Below, piece by piece: positions 8,145-16,558 of a stretch of DNA of 64,000 bases. The notes under the pieces are model-generated. The model did not search any database, was not told the origin of the DNA, and was given only the letters and a program-made list of their open reading frames with translations. This DNA comes from JANWVO01 sp037446555 (GTDB taxonomy: Bacteria; Acidobacteriota; Terriglobia; Bryobacterales; Bryobacteraceae), in NCBI GenBank assembly GCA_037446555.1, contig JBBIIK010000015.1, forward strand, positions 1 to 64,000, read 5' to 3'. Every line of letters begins with the position of its first letter. Within the stretch, counting starts at the first letter, position 1. A program made the position numbers and the translations under genes.

Positions 8145-11100
8145 ATGAAGAAGAGACTCGCTATGGGGATCGGTCTCTCATTGTTGATCCCTGCGTTGCT
8201 TGCCGCGCAGGAGTCCCGCGGCGCCATTACCGGGCGCGTCTCCGACCCGCAAGGCGCCGTGGTTCCCAACGCGCAAGTCCTCATTACCAACACCCAGACC
8301 AACGACACCCGCCGCTCCGTCACGAATGAAACGGGTTACTACGAGGTGAACTTCCTCGAGCCGTCCACCTACACGGTGGCGGTGGAGGCGCCCGGATTCA
8401 AGAAGCTGGTACGCTCCGGCATCACGGTGAACGTCGGCGCGCGCCTCGAGATCAATCTCGCGCTGGAAATCGGCGCGGTGGCGGAAACCGTCCAGGTGAC
8501 CGCCGAAGCTCCCCTGCTGGAAACCACAACAGCCAGCGGCGGGCGCGTGCTCGACCAGCAGCAACTCATCAATTTGCCTTTTTCCGACCTGAACCCCTTC
8601 GCGCTGGCAACGCTCGCCCCGGGCATGCAGTGGACCGGGCAGCCCGAATACCGCCGCCCGTTCGACAACGCCGGCACCTCTTCGTTCAACACCATGGGCG
8701 GCGTCGGGCAGAACGAGTACACCATCGACGGCATGACAGTCACCGGCTCCGGGCGCCGCGTCGGCTTCGTGCCGCCCGCCGACTCGGTGACCGAGTTCAA
8801 GCTGGAGACTTCCAACTTCGACGCCAGCCAGGGATTCACTTCCGGCGCCTCCGTCAATGTCAGCTCCCGGTCCGGCACCAACACCCTGCACGGCTCGGTA
8901 TTCAACCAGCACTGGCAGCAGCGCTGGAACGCCACGCCCTTCTTCCAGCGCGAATCCTACGACGCCAAGGTCCGTGCGGGCCTCATCGACCCCAGCGTCA
9001 CCCAGAAGCAGGCGCCCGGGCGCTCCAACAACTACGGACTCTCGGCTTCGGGTCCCATCTGGATCCCCAAGATCATCAACGGCAAGGACAAGCTGTTCTG
9101 GACCTTCACCTGGAACGGCATCCGCCAGTCTAAGGCCGAAACCACCAGCTCCACCGACGTCACCGTGCCCACCATGGACATGCGCCAGGGTGATTTCTCC
9201 TACTTCCTCAACGTTCCCAATGGCGCCCGCCTCTACACTATTTACGATCCGCGTTCCGCACGGCTGGAAGGCAACACCGTCGTCCGCACCCCCTTCCCCG
9301 GCAACAAGGGCGTGCCCATCCTGAACCCCACTTATAACTACTACGTCAAGCTCTTCCCGGCGCCCAACAATGTCCCCGGCAAGGTCACTCCGGAGATGTT
9401 CTACAACTACTACGCCTTCGCCATGCCGAAGGACGAGAAGTTCAACTCCATCGTCAACCGGTATGACTGGGTGATCAACCAGAACATGCGCTTCAACTTC
9501 CGCTGGCAGTGGAACGACCGCCTCGCCGACGAGTACGACTGGACCTATGAAACCGTCCGCGGGCTGCACTCCAACGGGCTCACCCGCATCAACCGCGGCG
9601 GCAACATCGGCTACCTGTGGACGATCAACGCCAGCAACATCCTCGACACAAGCTTCGGCATCTCCCGCTGGGAAGAGGGCAGCCGCAACCAGACCCGCAC
9701 CCGCGTCAAGGCCGCCGACACCGGCCTGCCCGCCTATATCGATCAGCGGGCCGGCCGCTTCACACAGCTCCCTCGCGTCGACTTCAACAACATCACCGAC
9801 ATCGGCGGCAGCTACCCCGTCATCGGCACGCTGCTCACCAACGGCGAACTCCGCGCCAGCATGACCAGCATCCGCGGCAGCCACACCTTCAAGTACGGCT
9901 GGCAGGAGCGCCGCCACTACTTCGCCGGCGCCGGCCCTGGCTCCAGCACGGGTTACTTCACCTTCCGCAACAACTGGACCCGCGCCTCCAACGTGGACAA
10001 CCAGGCCTCCAACCACGTCCATGACTGGGCCGCGTTCCTCATGGGCATGCCCACGGGCGCCTCCATCGACTACAACGACACCTTCTACTGGCGCACGCCC
10101 CGGCGCGCGCTCTACTTCCAGGACGACTGGCGCGTCACCACGAAGCTCCGCCTCTCGCTCGGACTCCGCTACGAGCGCGAAGGCGGCACGGACGAGAAGC
10201 TGAACCGGGGCCTCTCCTGGGCCCTGCTCGACCAGAAGAGCCCGATCTCGGATCTCGTGGAGGCGGCCTATGCCGCCAACCCGATCCCCGAGGTCGCCGC
10301 CACCCAGTTCCGCGTCACCGGCATTCCCACCTTCTTCGGCCAGGAAGGATACAAGTACGCCACCAAGGGCACGCACGTCTTCCTGCCCAAGTTCGGGCTC
10401 GTCTACTCGCTCAACAACAAAACCGTCATCCGCGGCGGTTGGGGCATGTACCAGGACACGCTCAATGTCTCCAACGACAGGCCCTACACCGACGGCTACT
10501 CGCAGCCTACTTCCACCCCGATCACCAATGACGCCGGGCTCAGCTTCTGCTGCGGCGTCGGCAGCGCCGCCGGCATCGCCCAGGGCCGCACGATCATGAA
10601 CGATCCGTTCCCGGTGCGCCCCGAGGTTAACAACACCCGCTTCAACGAGCCGTTCCGGACGGTACTCCAGGGCGTCGCCCGCTTTGGCACCAACTTCAGC
10701 TCCCGCCCCTGGGCCTTCAAGCCCGCGCTCCAGCACCGCTGGCGCATCGGCTTCCAGCGGGAGGTCCTTTCCAACACGATGGTGGACTTCTCCTACAACG
10801 GCGCCTATTCCTACATCCCCGTCACGCGCCGCCTCAACGCGCTGCCCGAGCAGTACTGGACCAAGGGCATGGCCCGCGACCAGACCAATGACAACTACCT
10901 GAACGCCAACCTTCCCAATCCGTTCAACATCAAGTACCTCGCCCCCATCCAGCAGTCGAATCCCGAGCTCTACAAGTATCTGGCCAGCACCGGATTCTTC
11001 ACTTCCGGCAACCTCCAGCGGAACCGCTTCCTGCGCCCGTACCCGCAGTTCACCACGCTGAGCACGGTGGGCGACCGCGAGAATTCGCGCCAGGGCTATG

Positions 11101-11843
11101 TCACCTACCACGATATGCAGCTGCTGGTGGACCGCCGCATGACGCGCGGCCTGCAAGCCACTTTCATGTACACGTGGGCGTCCAGCTACGTCGCCGATTA
11201 CTACTTCAACGAGTTCGACGCGTTCCCGTCGGAGCGCGTCAGCAACAACATCCGCCCGCACCGCATCGCCCTCAGCGCGGTCTATCAACTGCCCTTCGGC
11301 AAGGGCCGCGACCTGGTCAAGGAGGGCTTCGCCAGTTACCTGATCGGCAACTGGAACGTCTCCGGCGTCTGGCAGCTTCAATCGGGTCCCGCGCTCGACT
11401 GGAGCAACCGCTTCTTCTACGGCGACCTGAAGCAGCTCGCGGCGCTGATGAAGAGCGAGCAGACCCGCAGCAAGGACATGCTCCAGTGGTTCGACGGCTC
11501 CATCGCCTGGCGCGGCTCCACGGCGCCTCCGGCCGATTTTGTCGGCTTCGAAGGGCGCACCGCCGCGCAGCCCGGCAGCTACCACGTGCGCGTGTTCCCC
11601 TACCGCACCGACGAGGTCCGCGCCGACGGCATCAATAACCTTGACCTCAAGATCGAGCGCCTGTTCCCCATCAAGCAGGAGCGGGGCGTGCAGGCGCGCT
11701 TCTCGGTGGACCTGCTGAACGCCATAAACCACACCAACCTCAGTGGACCCAGCACGGATCCCACCAGCGCGGCCTTTGGCCGTGTCACTTCGCAGCGCGG
11801 CCTGTCGCGCGTCATCCAGTTCAACCTGCGCGTGGAATTCTGA
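8145..11843 (+). CDS. Oar-like TonB-dependent receptor with N-terminal carboxypeptidase-regulatory-like domain
   Basis: The 1,232-residue outer-membrane protein has a signal peptide (MKKRLAMGIGLSLLIPALLAAQ). A CarboxypepD_reg/CnaB-like beta-sandwich follows at about residues 25-105 (GAITGRVSDPQGAVVPNAQV), then a plug domain (NEYTIDGMTV) and a long beta barrel ending in VIQFNLRVEF with a terminal aromatic residue. The architecture is that of Oar-type receptors, which are abundant in Acidobacteriota and thought to take up large substrates such as oligosaccharides or peptides. I chose the ATG at 8145 because AGGAGG lies 12 bases upstream and the signal peptide begins there. The neighbouring SDR suggests, weakly, a sugar-derived ligand. 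Confidence 0.88.
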   Translation: MKKRLAMGIGLSLLIPALLAAQESRGAITGRVSDPQGAVVPNAQVLITNTQTNDTRRSVTNETGYYEVNFLEPSTYTVAVEAPGFKKLVRSGITVNVGARLEINLALEIGAVAETVQVTAEAPLLETTTASGGRVLDQQQLINLPFSDLNPFALATLAPGMQWTGQPEYRRPFDNAGTSSFNTMGGVGQNEYTIDGMTVTGSGRRVGFVPPADSVTEFKLETSNFDASQGFTSGASVNVSSRSGTNTLHGSVFNQHWQQRWNATPFFQRESYDAKVRAGLIDPSVTQKQAPGRSNNYGLSASGPIWIPKIINGKDKLFWTFTWNGIRQSKAETTSSTDVTVPTMDMRQGDFSYFLNVPNGARLYTIYDPRSARLEGNTVVRTPFPGNKGVPILNPTYNYYVKLFPAPNNVPGKVTPEMFYNYYAFAMPKDEKFNSIVNRYDWVINQNMRFNFRWQWNDRLADEYDWTYETVRGLHSNGLTRINRGGNIGYLWTINASNILDTSFGISRWEEGSRNQTRTRVKAADTGLPAYIDQRAGRFTQLPRVDFNNITDIGGSYPVIGTLLTNGELRASMTSIRGSHTFKYGWQERRHYFAGAGPGSSTGYFTFRNNWTRASNVDNQASNHVHDWAAFLMGMPTGASIDYNDTFYWRTPRRALYFQDDWRVTTKLRLSLGLRYEREGGTDEKLNRGLSWALLDQKSPISDLVEAAYAANPIPEVAATQFRVTGIPTFFGQEGYKYATKGTHVFLPKFGLVYSLNNKTVIRGGWGMYQDTLNVSNDRPYTDGYSQPTSTPITNDAGLSFCCGVGSAAGIAQGRTIMNDPFPVRPEVNNTRFNEPFRTVLQGVARFGTNFSSRPWAFKPALQHRWRIGFQREVLSNTMVDFSYNGAYSYIPVTRRLNALPEQYWTKGMARDQTNDNYLNANLPNPFNIKYLAPIQQSNPELYKYLASTGFFTSGNLQRNRFLRPYPQFTTLSTVGDRENSRQGYVTYHDMQLLVDRRMTRGLQATFMYTWASSYVADYYFNEFDAFPSERVSNNIRPHRIALSAVYQLPFGKGRDLVKEGFASYLIGNWNVSGVWQLQSGPALDWSNRFFYGDLKQLAALMKSEQTRSKDMLQWFDGSIAWRGSTAPPADFVGFEGRTAAQPGSYHVRVFPYRTDEVRADGINNLDLKIERLFPIKQERGVQARFSVDLLNAINHTNLSGPSTDPTSAAFGRVTSQRGLSRVIQFNLRVEF

Positions 11844-11869
11844 CGCATTCCACCCCCTTTCACCTCCTG

Positions 11870-11907
11870 GCCCGGGCCGCCCGCGCGGCAGCCCGGGCCT
11901 CTTTTTG
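11870..11907 (+). terminator. Rho-independent terminator after the Oar-like receptor
   Basis: A perfect 9-bp stem (GGCCCGGGC at 11870-11878 with GCCCGGGCC at 11892-11900) with a 13-base loop is followed by TCTTTTTG. It lies 26 bases after the receptor stop codon. Confidence 0.85.
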
Positions 11908-11970
11908 CCCCTGTCGCCGGACCGCGCCGACGGTCTGCTGAAATGGAAACTGCGGAGAAATCTTCCCCAC

Positions 11971-12675
11971 GTGTCCACTCTCTTCCTTATCCGCCACGGC
12001 CAGGCCGGCCTGCGCGACGATTACGACCGCCTCTCCCCGCTCGGGCAGGAGCAGGCATCGCGGCTGGCGCAATGGTTCCTGCGAGAGGGCATCGCCTTCG
12101 ACCGCCTGATCTCCGGCGGGCTGCGCCGACAGAAGGAGACCGCGGCCATCGTGGCCGAGATCCTTTCTGGAGGCGCGGCCGTCGAAGAGGACCCGCGCTG
12201 GAGCGAGTTCGATCTCGACGCCGTCTATGCCGGCCACGCGCCCCGCATCGCCGCCGAAGACGCGGCCTTCCGCCGGCAGTACGAAGAGCTCCTCGCGCGC
12301 ATGCGCTCCGGCGAGGACGGCATCCACAGGCAGTGGACGCCCGCCGACACGCAAGTCGTGAAGGCCTGGATCGAGGGCCGCTATCCGTTCGAGGGCGAAT
12401 CCTGGCCCGTGTTCGTCGCCCGCGTCCATGCGGCGCTCGAGGATGCCGCTCGCCATGCGGCCGGGCGCACCGCCATCTTCACCTCCGCCACGCCCGCCGC
12501 CATCGCCGTCGCCTCCGCCTTCGGCAGCCGCGAGCCGGCGCACATCATGCGGCTGGCCGGCGCTGCCGTCAACACCAACTTCACGATCCTTGAAGTCCGC
12601 GGCGCCGGGCCTGCGCTCGCCTGCTTCAATGCCATCCCCCATCTCGACGAGGCGCGCCTGCGCACGCACCGCTGA
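11971..12675 (+). CDS. Histidine-phosphatase-superfamily protein with altered second catalytic motif
   Basis: The 234-residue protein begins STLFLIRHGQAG, the RHG phosphohistidine motif of the phosphoglycerate-mutase-like superfamily, with His9 as nucleophile. The mid-protein acid segment (DPRWSEFD) is also present. The second catalytic motif is normally (T/S)HG-like; here it reads IFTSATPAAIAV, with no histidine, so activity is doubtful or altered. I chose the GTG at 11971 because the family fold starts there; an open frame continues upstream through the terminator but has no family resemblance. The substrate is unknown. Confidence 0.72.
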   Translation: MSTLFLIRHGQAGLRDDYDRLSPLGQEQASRLAQWFLREGIAFDRLISGGLRRQKETAAIVAEILSGGAAVEEDPRWSEFDLDAVYAGHAPRIAAEDAAFRRQYEELLARMRSGEDGIHRQWTPADTQVVKAWIEGRYPFEGESWPVFVARVHAALEDAARHAAGRTAIFTSATPAAIAVASAFGSREPAHIMRLAGAAVNTNFTILEVRGAGPALACFNAIPHLDEARLRTHR

Positions 12676-12715
12676 ACCCCCGCGGCAAGCCCCGCAACGC
12701 GCTACAATCCGAAGC

Positions 12716-13543
12716 TTGAAGCGCCGCGCCAAGGCCGCCGCCCCGCAGAAGAAGTCCGAGCCGCGCGTTCAGAAGACGCTCGACCGCGCCCTCTCGCGGC
12801 TCGGCTTCTGCTCGCGCACTGAAGCCGCTGGATGGATTCGCTCCGGCCGCGTACGCGTCAACGGCCGGCCTCAAACCGACCCGGAGACTTGGGTCGAAAT
12901 CGGGCGCGACCGCATCGCCGTCGACGGCAAGCCGCTATTCGAGGGCCGCAAGCGATACCTGCTGCTCTACAAGCCCAAGGGCTATCTCACCACCTGGCGG
13001 GACCCGCAGGGCCGCCCCACCGTGTACGACCTGCTGGGACGGCAGCGAGAGTGGATCTTCCCCGTCGGACGCCTCGACCTCGACACCTCCGGGCTGTTGA
13101 TCCTGACCAACGACAGCGAGTTCGCCGAACGCATCACGAATCCCGCCTACCACGTCCCCAAGACTTACCTCGTCAAGACCGCCACGCTGCTCGACGATGC
13201 GCAGGTGGCGTCATTGCGCCAGGGCGTTGAACTGAAGGACGGCCTCACGCGGCCCGCCGAGGTCGTGCGCTTGCGCGACTCGAGCGGGCGCACGTTTCTC
13301 GAGATCACGATCACCGAAGGGCGCAACCGCCAAGTGCGGCGCATGATCGAAGCCGTGGGCAGCAAGGTGCTCAAGCTTGTGCGCACCGCCATCGGCCCGG
13401 TACGGATCGGCAAGCTCGGCATCGGACAGTGGCGCGAGCTCACGGCCAAGGAAGTGCAAATGCTGCTCCAGTGCGCCCGCAGCAGCGCGCGGAAGGCCGC
13501 CCGCGAGGCCTCACGCCGCGCCGGTCCGCCCCAGGCGGTCTGA
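12716..13543 (+). CDS. RsuA/RluB-family 23S/16S rRNA pseudouridine synthase
   Basis: The 275-residue product has a basic leader, then an N-terminal S4 RNA-binding domain (RVQKTLDRALSRLGFCSRTE, about residues 17-75). The pseudouridine synthase domain carries catalytic Asp121 in GRLDLDTSGLLI and the later motif EGRNRQVRRM typical of the RsuA/RluB/E/F group. It isomerises one uridine in rRNA; which position cannot be decided from sequence. A TTG start at 12716 fits best, 7 bases downstream of a TACAAT hexamer, which suggests a leaderless or very short leader. Its last 33 bases overlap the 3' end of the convergent membrane-protein gene. Confidence 0.85.
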   Translation: MKRRAKAAAPQKKSEPRVQKTLDRALSRLGFCSRTEAAGWIRSGRVRVNGRPQTDPETWVEIGRDRIAVDGKPLFEGRKRYLLLYKPKGYLTTWRDPQGRPTVYDLLGRQREWIFPVGRLDLDTSGLLILTNDSEFAERITNPAYHVPKTYLVKTATLLDDAQVASLRQGVELKDGLTRPAEVVRLRDSSGRTFLEITITEGRNRQVRRMIEAVGSKVLKLVRTAIGPVRIGKLGIGQWRELTAKEVQMLLQCARSSARKAAREASRRAGPPQAV

Positions 13544-14722
13544 CAGCGCCGTCCAGCCTAGCGTCATCGCCAGCACCTCGCTGTCACCGAGGTTGTACTC
13601 GAACAGCCCGGTCACCAGCACCGCCACCAGCACCGCCGCCGCGGCGTGATGCACCCACCGCGTCTCTGCCGCCGCAGCGCAGGCGCGCCGCCAGGCGGCC
13701 GCCAACTGCCAAAGGAAGAACAGCACCACCGCCAGCGCCGCCGGGATCCCGCGCTCGGCGGCCCAGTGCAGGTAGATGTTATGCAAATGCGCGTAGTAGC
13801 CGGGCGGCGGTTCCGGCGGCAGGTCCGCAGGGATGTGCTCGCGGAAACGCGTGCCCACGCGCTCTGGCCCCACGCCGAACCACGGATGGCTGCGGATCAT
13901 CTCCAGCCCCGTGCGCCACGTGTAAATGCGGTGCAAGTTCGAGTCGGCGACCCCGTGCGGCTTGACGATCGACACCGCACGCTTCCGGATAGAGGCGGGG
14001 CCAAGAAGCAGCACCAGCGCCGCCGCCACGGGCAGCGCCGCTGCCGCCTGCTTCCGCCACTGCCAGAGCAGATAGAACGCGCCGGCGAAGGCGCCGATCC
14101 ACACTCCGCGTGTCATCGCCAGCACCAGCGCCGCCGCCATCAGCGCCCCGCACAGCCACGCCGCCGCCCGCAGCCGCCCGCGCGGCAGCGCCCACAGCGC
14201 CAGAGCCAAGCCCGCCAGCAGCGCAATCATCATCTGCCCGCTGAAGGTCATCCAGTGGCTGTTGAACCCGGTGATCCGGCTGCCGACGTAGTCGAGATAA
14301 AAGTCCGCGCCCGCGCGCTGGGCGGCCATGTACTTCCAGACGAATTGCCCGCAGCCCCACAGCGCCGAGGCGGCGCCGCCGGCCAGCCACCCCCAGGCAA
14401 GCCAACGCGCCTCCCGCACCGTGCTGACAGTGGAAAGCACGGCGAACAAGGTCAGCCAGGCGTAGAATTTCCGGACCTGCGGCCAGCCGGCGGCGGGTGA
14501 GTCGCTCAGCGCGAGCGAGGCCAGCGTCCACAGGAAGAAGGCGAGCAGCAGCGGCCAGCCCTGCGGCAGCCGCCAGCGCAGGCGCGCAACCAGCAGGCAC
14601 AGCAGCGCCGCGCCCAGCAGAATTTGCGACGCGGCGATGGAGACCACGGCCGCCGCCGCAGCGCCCACGGCGCATCGCACGGCGCCTTCCTGCCAGAATC
14701 CGGGCTCGCGGAAGCCGGTCAT
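13511..14722 (-). CDS. O-antigen ligase/polymerase-like (Wzy_C family) membrane protein
   Basis: A multi-pass protein of about 403 residues with roughly ten hydrophobic helices. Near the C-terminus is the large loop typical of O-antigen ligase/polymerase (Wzy_C) proteins: LEMIRSHPWFGVGPERVGTR followed by AHLHNIYLHWAAERG. These residues are shared by WaaL-type ligases and Wzy-type polymerases, so I cannot say which reaction it catalyses. The ATG at 14722 is preferred; another at 14758 would add 12 residues and abut the divergent gene. The 3' end overlaps the pseudouridine synthase gene by 33 bases. It lies far from the polysaccharide cluster at 41-46 kb. Confidence 0.75.
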   Translation of the reverse strand: MTGFREPGFWQEGAVRCAVGAAAAAVVSIAASQILLGAALLCLLVARLRWRLPQGWPLLLAFFLWTLASLALSDSPAAGWPQVRKFYAWLTLFAVLSTVSTVREARWLAWGWLAGGAASALWGCGQFVWKYMAAQRAGADFYLDYVGSRITGFNSHWMTFSGQMMIALLAGLALALWALPRGRLRAAAWLCGALMAAALVLAMTRGVWIGAFAGAFYLLWQWRKQAAAALPVAAALVLLLGPASIRKRAVSIVKPHGVADSNLHRIYTWRTGLEMIRSHPWFGVGPERVGTRFREHIPADLPPEPPPGYYAHLHNIYLHWAAERGIPAALAVVLFFLWQLAAAWRRACAAAAETRWVHHAAAAVLVAVLVTGLFEYNLGDSEVLAMTLGWTALSDRLGRTGAA

Positions 14723-14763
14723 TCGCGGGGAGTATGACACAATACGGACAAAGGGCACAAGAC

Positions 14764-15243
14764 GTGGAGATCCTGTTGATGCGGCACGGCATCGCGGCCG
14801 ACGCGCGTCCCGGGCGGCCGGACTCCGAGCGCGCGCTCACGGGCGAAGGAAAACAAAAGCTTCGCAGTTTGTTCCGGCGTCTGCACAAGGCCGGCGTTCG
14901 CCCGGCGCTGATCCTGTCGAGCCCCTACCTTCGCGCGCGCCAGACGGCGGAGATCGCGCGCGACGAATTGGCGCCGCAGGCGATGATCGTGCCCGCGCGC
15001 GAGCTCTCGCCCGCCGCCATCGCGGAAGAAGCCTGGGAGGAGATCCGCCTGTATTCGAACCAGCCCTCCGTGCTGTGCGCCTCCCATGAGCCGCTGTGCA
15101 GCGAACTCTCCGCCTTCCTGCTCGGCGCGCCCGAGCTTCAGATCGACTTCAAGAAGGGCGCCATGATCCGCATCGACGTCAATGGCGCTGCCGCGCGCCC
15201 GCGCGGCGTGCTCAAGTGGCTGGTGTCCCCAAAACTCTCCTGA
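14764..15243 (+). CDS. sixA: SixA-like phosphohistidine phosphatase
   Basis: A 159-residue protein, close to the usual 161 of SixA. It begins VEILLMRHGIA, carries SSPYLRARQTAEIA and ends the catalytic set with CASHEPL. Unlike the other histidine phosphatase nearby, both catalytic histidines are present. SixA dephosphorylates histidine-containing phosphotransfer proteins; the actual partner here is unknown and none is encoded in the window. I chose GTG 14764 for family length, with AAAGGG 8 bases upstream; an ATG at 14734 would add ten residues. Its 3' end overlaps the convergent CCA-adding enzyme gene by 32 bases. Confidence 0.82.
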   Translation: MEILLMRHGIAADARPGRPDSERALTGEGKQKLRSLFRRLHKAGVRPALILSSPYLRARQTAEIARDELAPQAMIVPARELSPAAIAEEAWEEIRLYSNQPSVLCASHEPLCSELSAFLLGAPELQIDFKKGAMIRIDVNGAAARPRGVLKWLVSPKLS

Positions 15244-16537
15244 CAAACTCCTCCGCCTCTTCGCGCCGGGTCACCCGTCCGGCGAGCTGTTCTTCCTCGA
15301 GCGCCTTCAGTGCGCGCGAGAACTCCGGCCCCGGCGCGTAGCCCATCCGCACGAGGTCCCACCCTCGCAGCAGCGGCGGCGGATGCAGCGCTTCCGGAGG
15401 CAACTCCTCCAGCCGGCGGCGCACCGCCTCGTAAATGGCCAGCGGACGGCGGCTCGACGCCAGATCGATACGGTACAGCTCGAGCAGAGTATCGAACCCC
15501 GGCTGCCGCACGAAGCGCTTGAAGGTCGCCTCCGACATCTTCTCCGCATCTTTGAAGCGCATGTGCTGCGCCACCAGCCACGCCACGCGCTCCACGAATT
15601 CGCGCGGGTAGCGGAGCCGCCCGAGAATCTCGCGCGCCATCTCCGCGCCGGCCTTCTCGTGGCCGGAGAAGCGGATGCGGTCCTCGAACGTCTGCGCCAC
15701 GGGCTTGCCGATATCGTGCAGAAGGCAGCCCCAGGCAAGGTCGAGCGGCGCATGGCTGAGTTGTCCGAGCATCAGCAGCGTGTGCGTCCATACGTCGCCT
15801 TCCGGGTGGTAGTCTGGCGGCTGCTCGACGCCCTTCATCCGCGCCGCCTCGGGCAGGATGGGCTCGAGCAGCCCTGTGGCTTCGAGAAGCTCGAAGCCGC
15901 GCCACGGCGCTTCGCCGGCGAGGATGCGGGACAGTTCGTCGCGGATGCGCTCCGGCGAGATGCGGGTGATCGACGGCGCAAGATCGCGGATGGCTTCGAA
16001 CGTGCGTAGCTCGATCTCAAAGCCCAGCGCCGCGGCGAAGCGCACGGCGCGCAGCATGCGCAAGTGATCTTCGGCGAAGCGCTCGCGCGGATCGCCGATG
16101 GCGCGCACGAGCCGCGCCTCCAGATCCGCACGCCCGCCCACGTGGTCGATCACCTCCCCGGTGAAGGGATCCTCGAGCAGCGCGTTGATGGTGAAGTCGC
16201 GCCGGGCGAGATCGGCGCGCACATCTTTCACGAACCGCACCTCGTCCGGGTGGCGCCCGTCACGGTAACTCGACTCGCTGCGGTATGTGGCCACTTGCAG
16301 TTCGGCGCCTTCGCGCCGGATCAGCACGACGCCGAAGTGCGCGCCCACTTCGAGCGCGTCGGGGAACAGGCGGCGCAGCTCGCGCGGAGTGGCGCCGGTG
16401 GCCAGGTCGCGGTCATGCACGGGGCGCCCCAGCAGCCGGTCGCGCACGCATCCTCCCACCAGGTACGCCTCGTGCCCGGCGCTGCGGAGCGCTACGGCCA
16501 CTTCCCGCGCCAGCCGGGCGCCGCAGTCTTCGCTCAT
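15212..16537 (-). CDS. cca: CCA-adding tRNA nucleotidyltransferase with HD domain
   Basis: The 441-residue enzyme has the class II nucleotidyltransferase motif GGCVRDRLLGRPVHDRDLAT, where the acidic pair binds Mg. It also has the RRDFTIN and RFAEDHLRMLRAVRFA motifs, and a C-terminal HD phosphohydrolase domain (CLLHDIGKPVAQ). It builds or repairs the tRNA 3' CCA end. The tRNA genes in this window already encode CCA, so repair would be its main role for them. The ATG at 16537 lies 21 bases from the divergent permease; a TACGAT hexamer 6 bases before it suggests leaderless initiation. Confidence 0.88.
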   Translation of the reverse strand: MSEDCGARLAREVAVALRSAGHEAYLVGGCVRDRLLGRPVHDRDLATGATPRELRRLFPDALEVGAHFGVVLIRREGAELQVATYRSESSYRDGRHPDEVRFVKDVRADLARRDFTINALLEDPFTGEVIDHVGGRADLEARLVRAIGDPRERFAEDHLRMLRAVRFAAALGFEIELRTFEAIRDLAPSITRISPERIRDELSRILAGEAPWRGFELLEATGLLEPILPEAARMKGVEQPPDYHPEGDVWTHTLLMLGQLSHAPLDLAWGCLLHDIGKPVAQTFEDRIRFSGHEKAGAEMAREILGRLRYPREFVERVAWLVAQHMRFKDAEKMSEATFKRFVRQPGFDTLLELYRIDLASSRRPLAIYEAVRRRLEELPPEALHPPPLLRGWDLVRMGYAPGPEFSRALKALEEEQLAGRVTRREEAEEFVRRVLGTPAT

Positions 16538-16558
16538 GTCTTGATCGTAAGATAGGGA

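Noticed and set aside
8178..11978. 1,266-codon antisense open frame across the Oar-like receptor
   Set aside because: It mirrors the codon structure of the + gene, shows no family motif, and runs through the terminator; it is a by-product of high GC.
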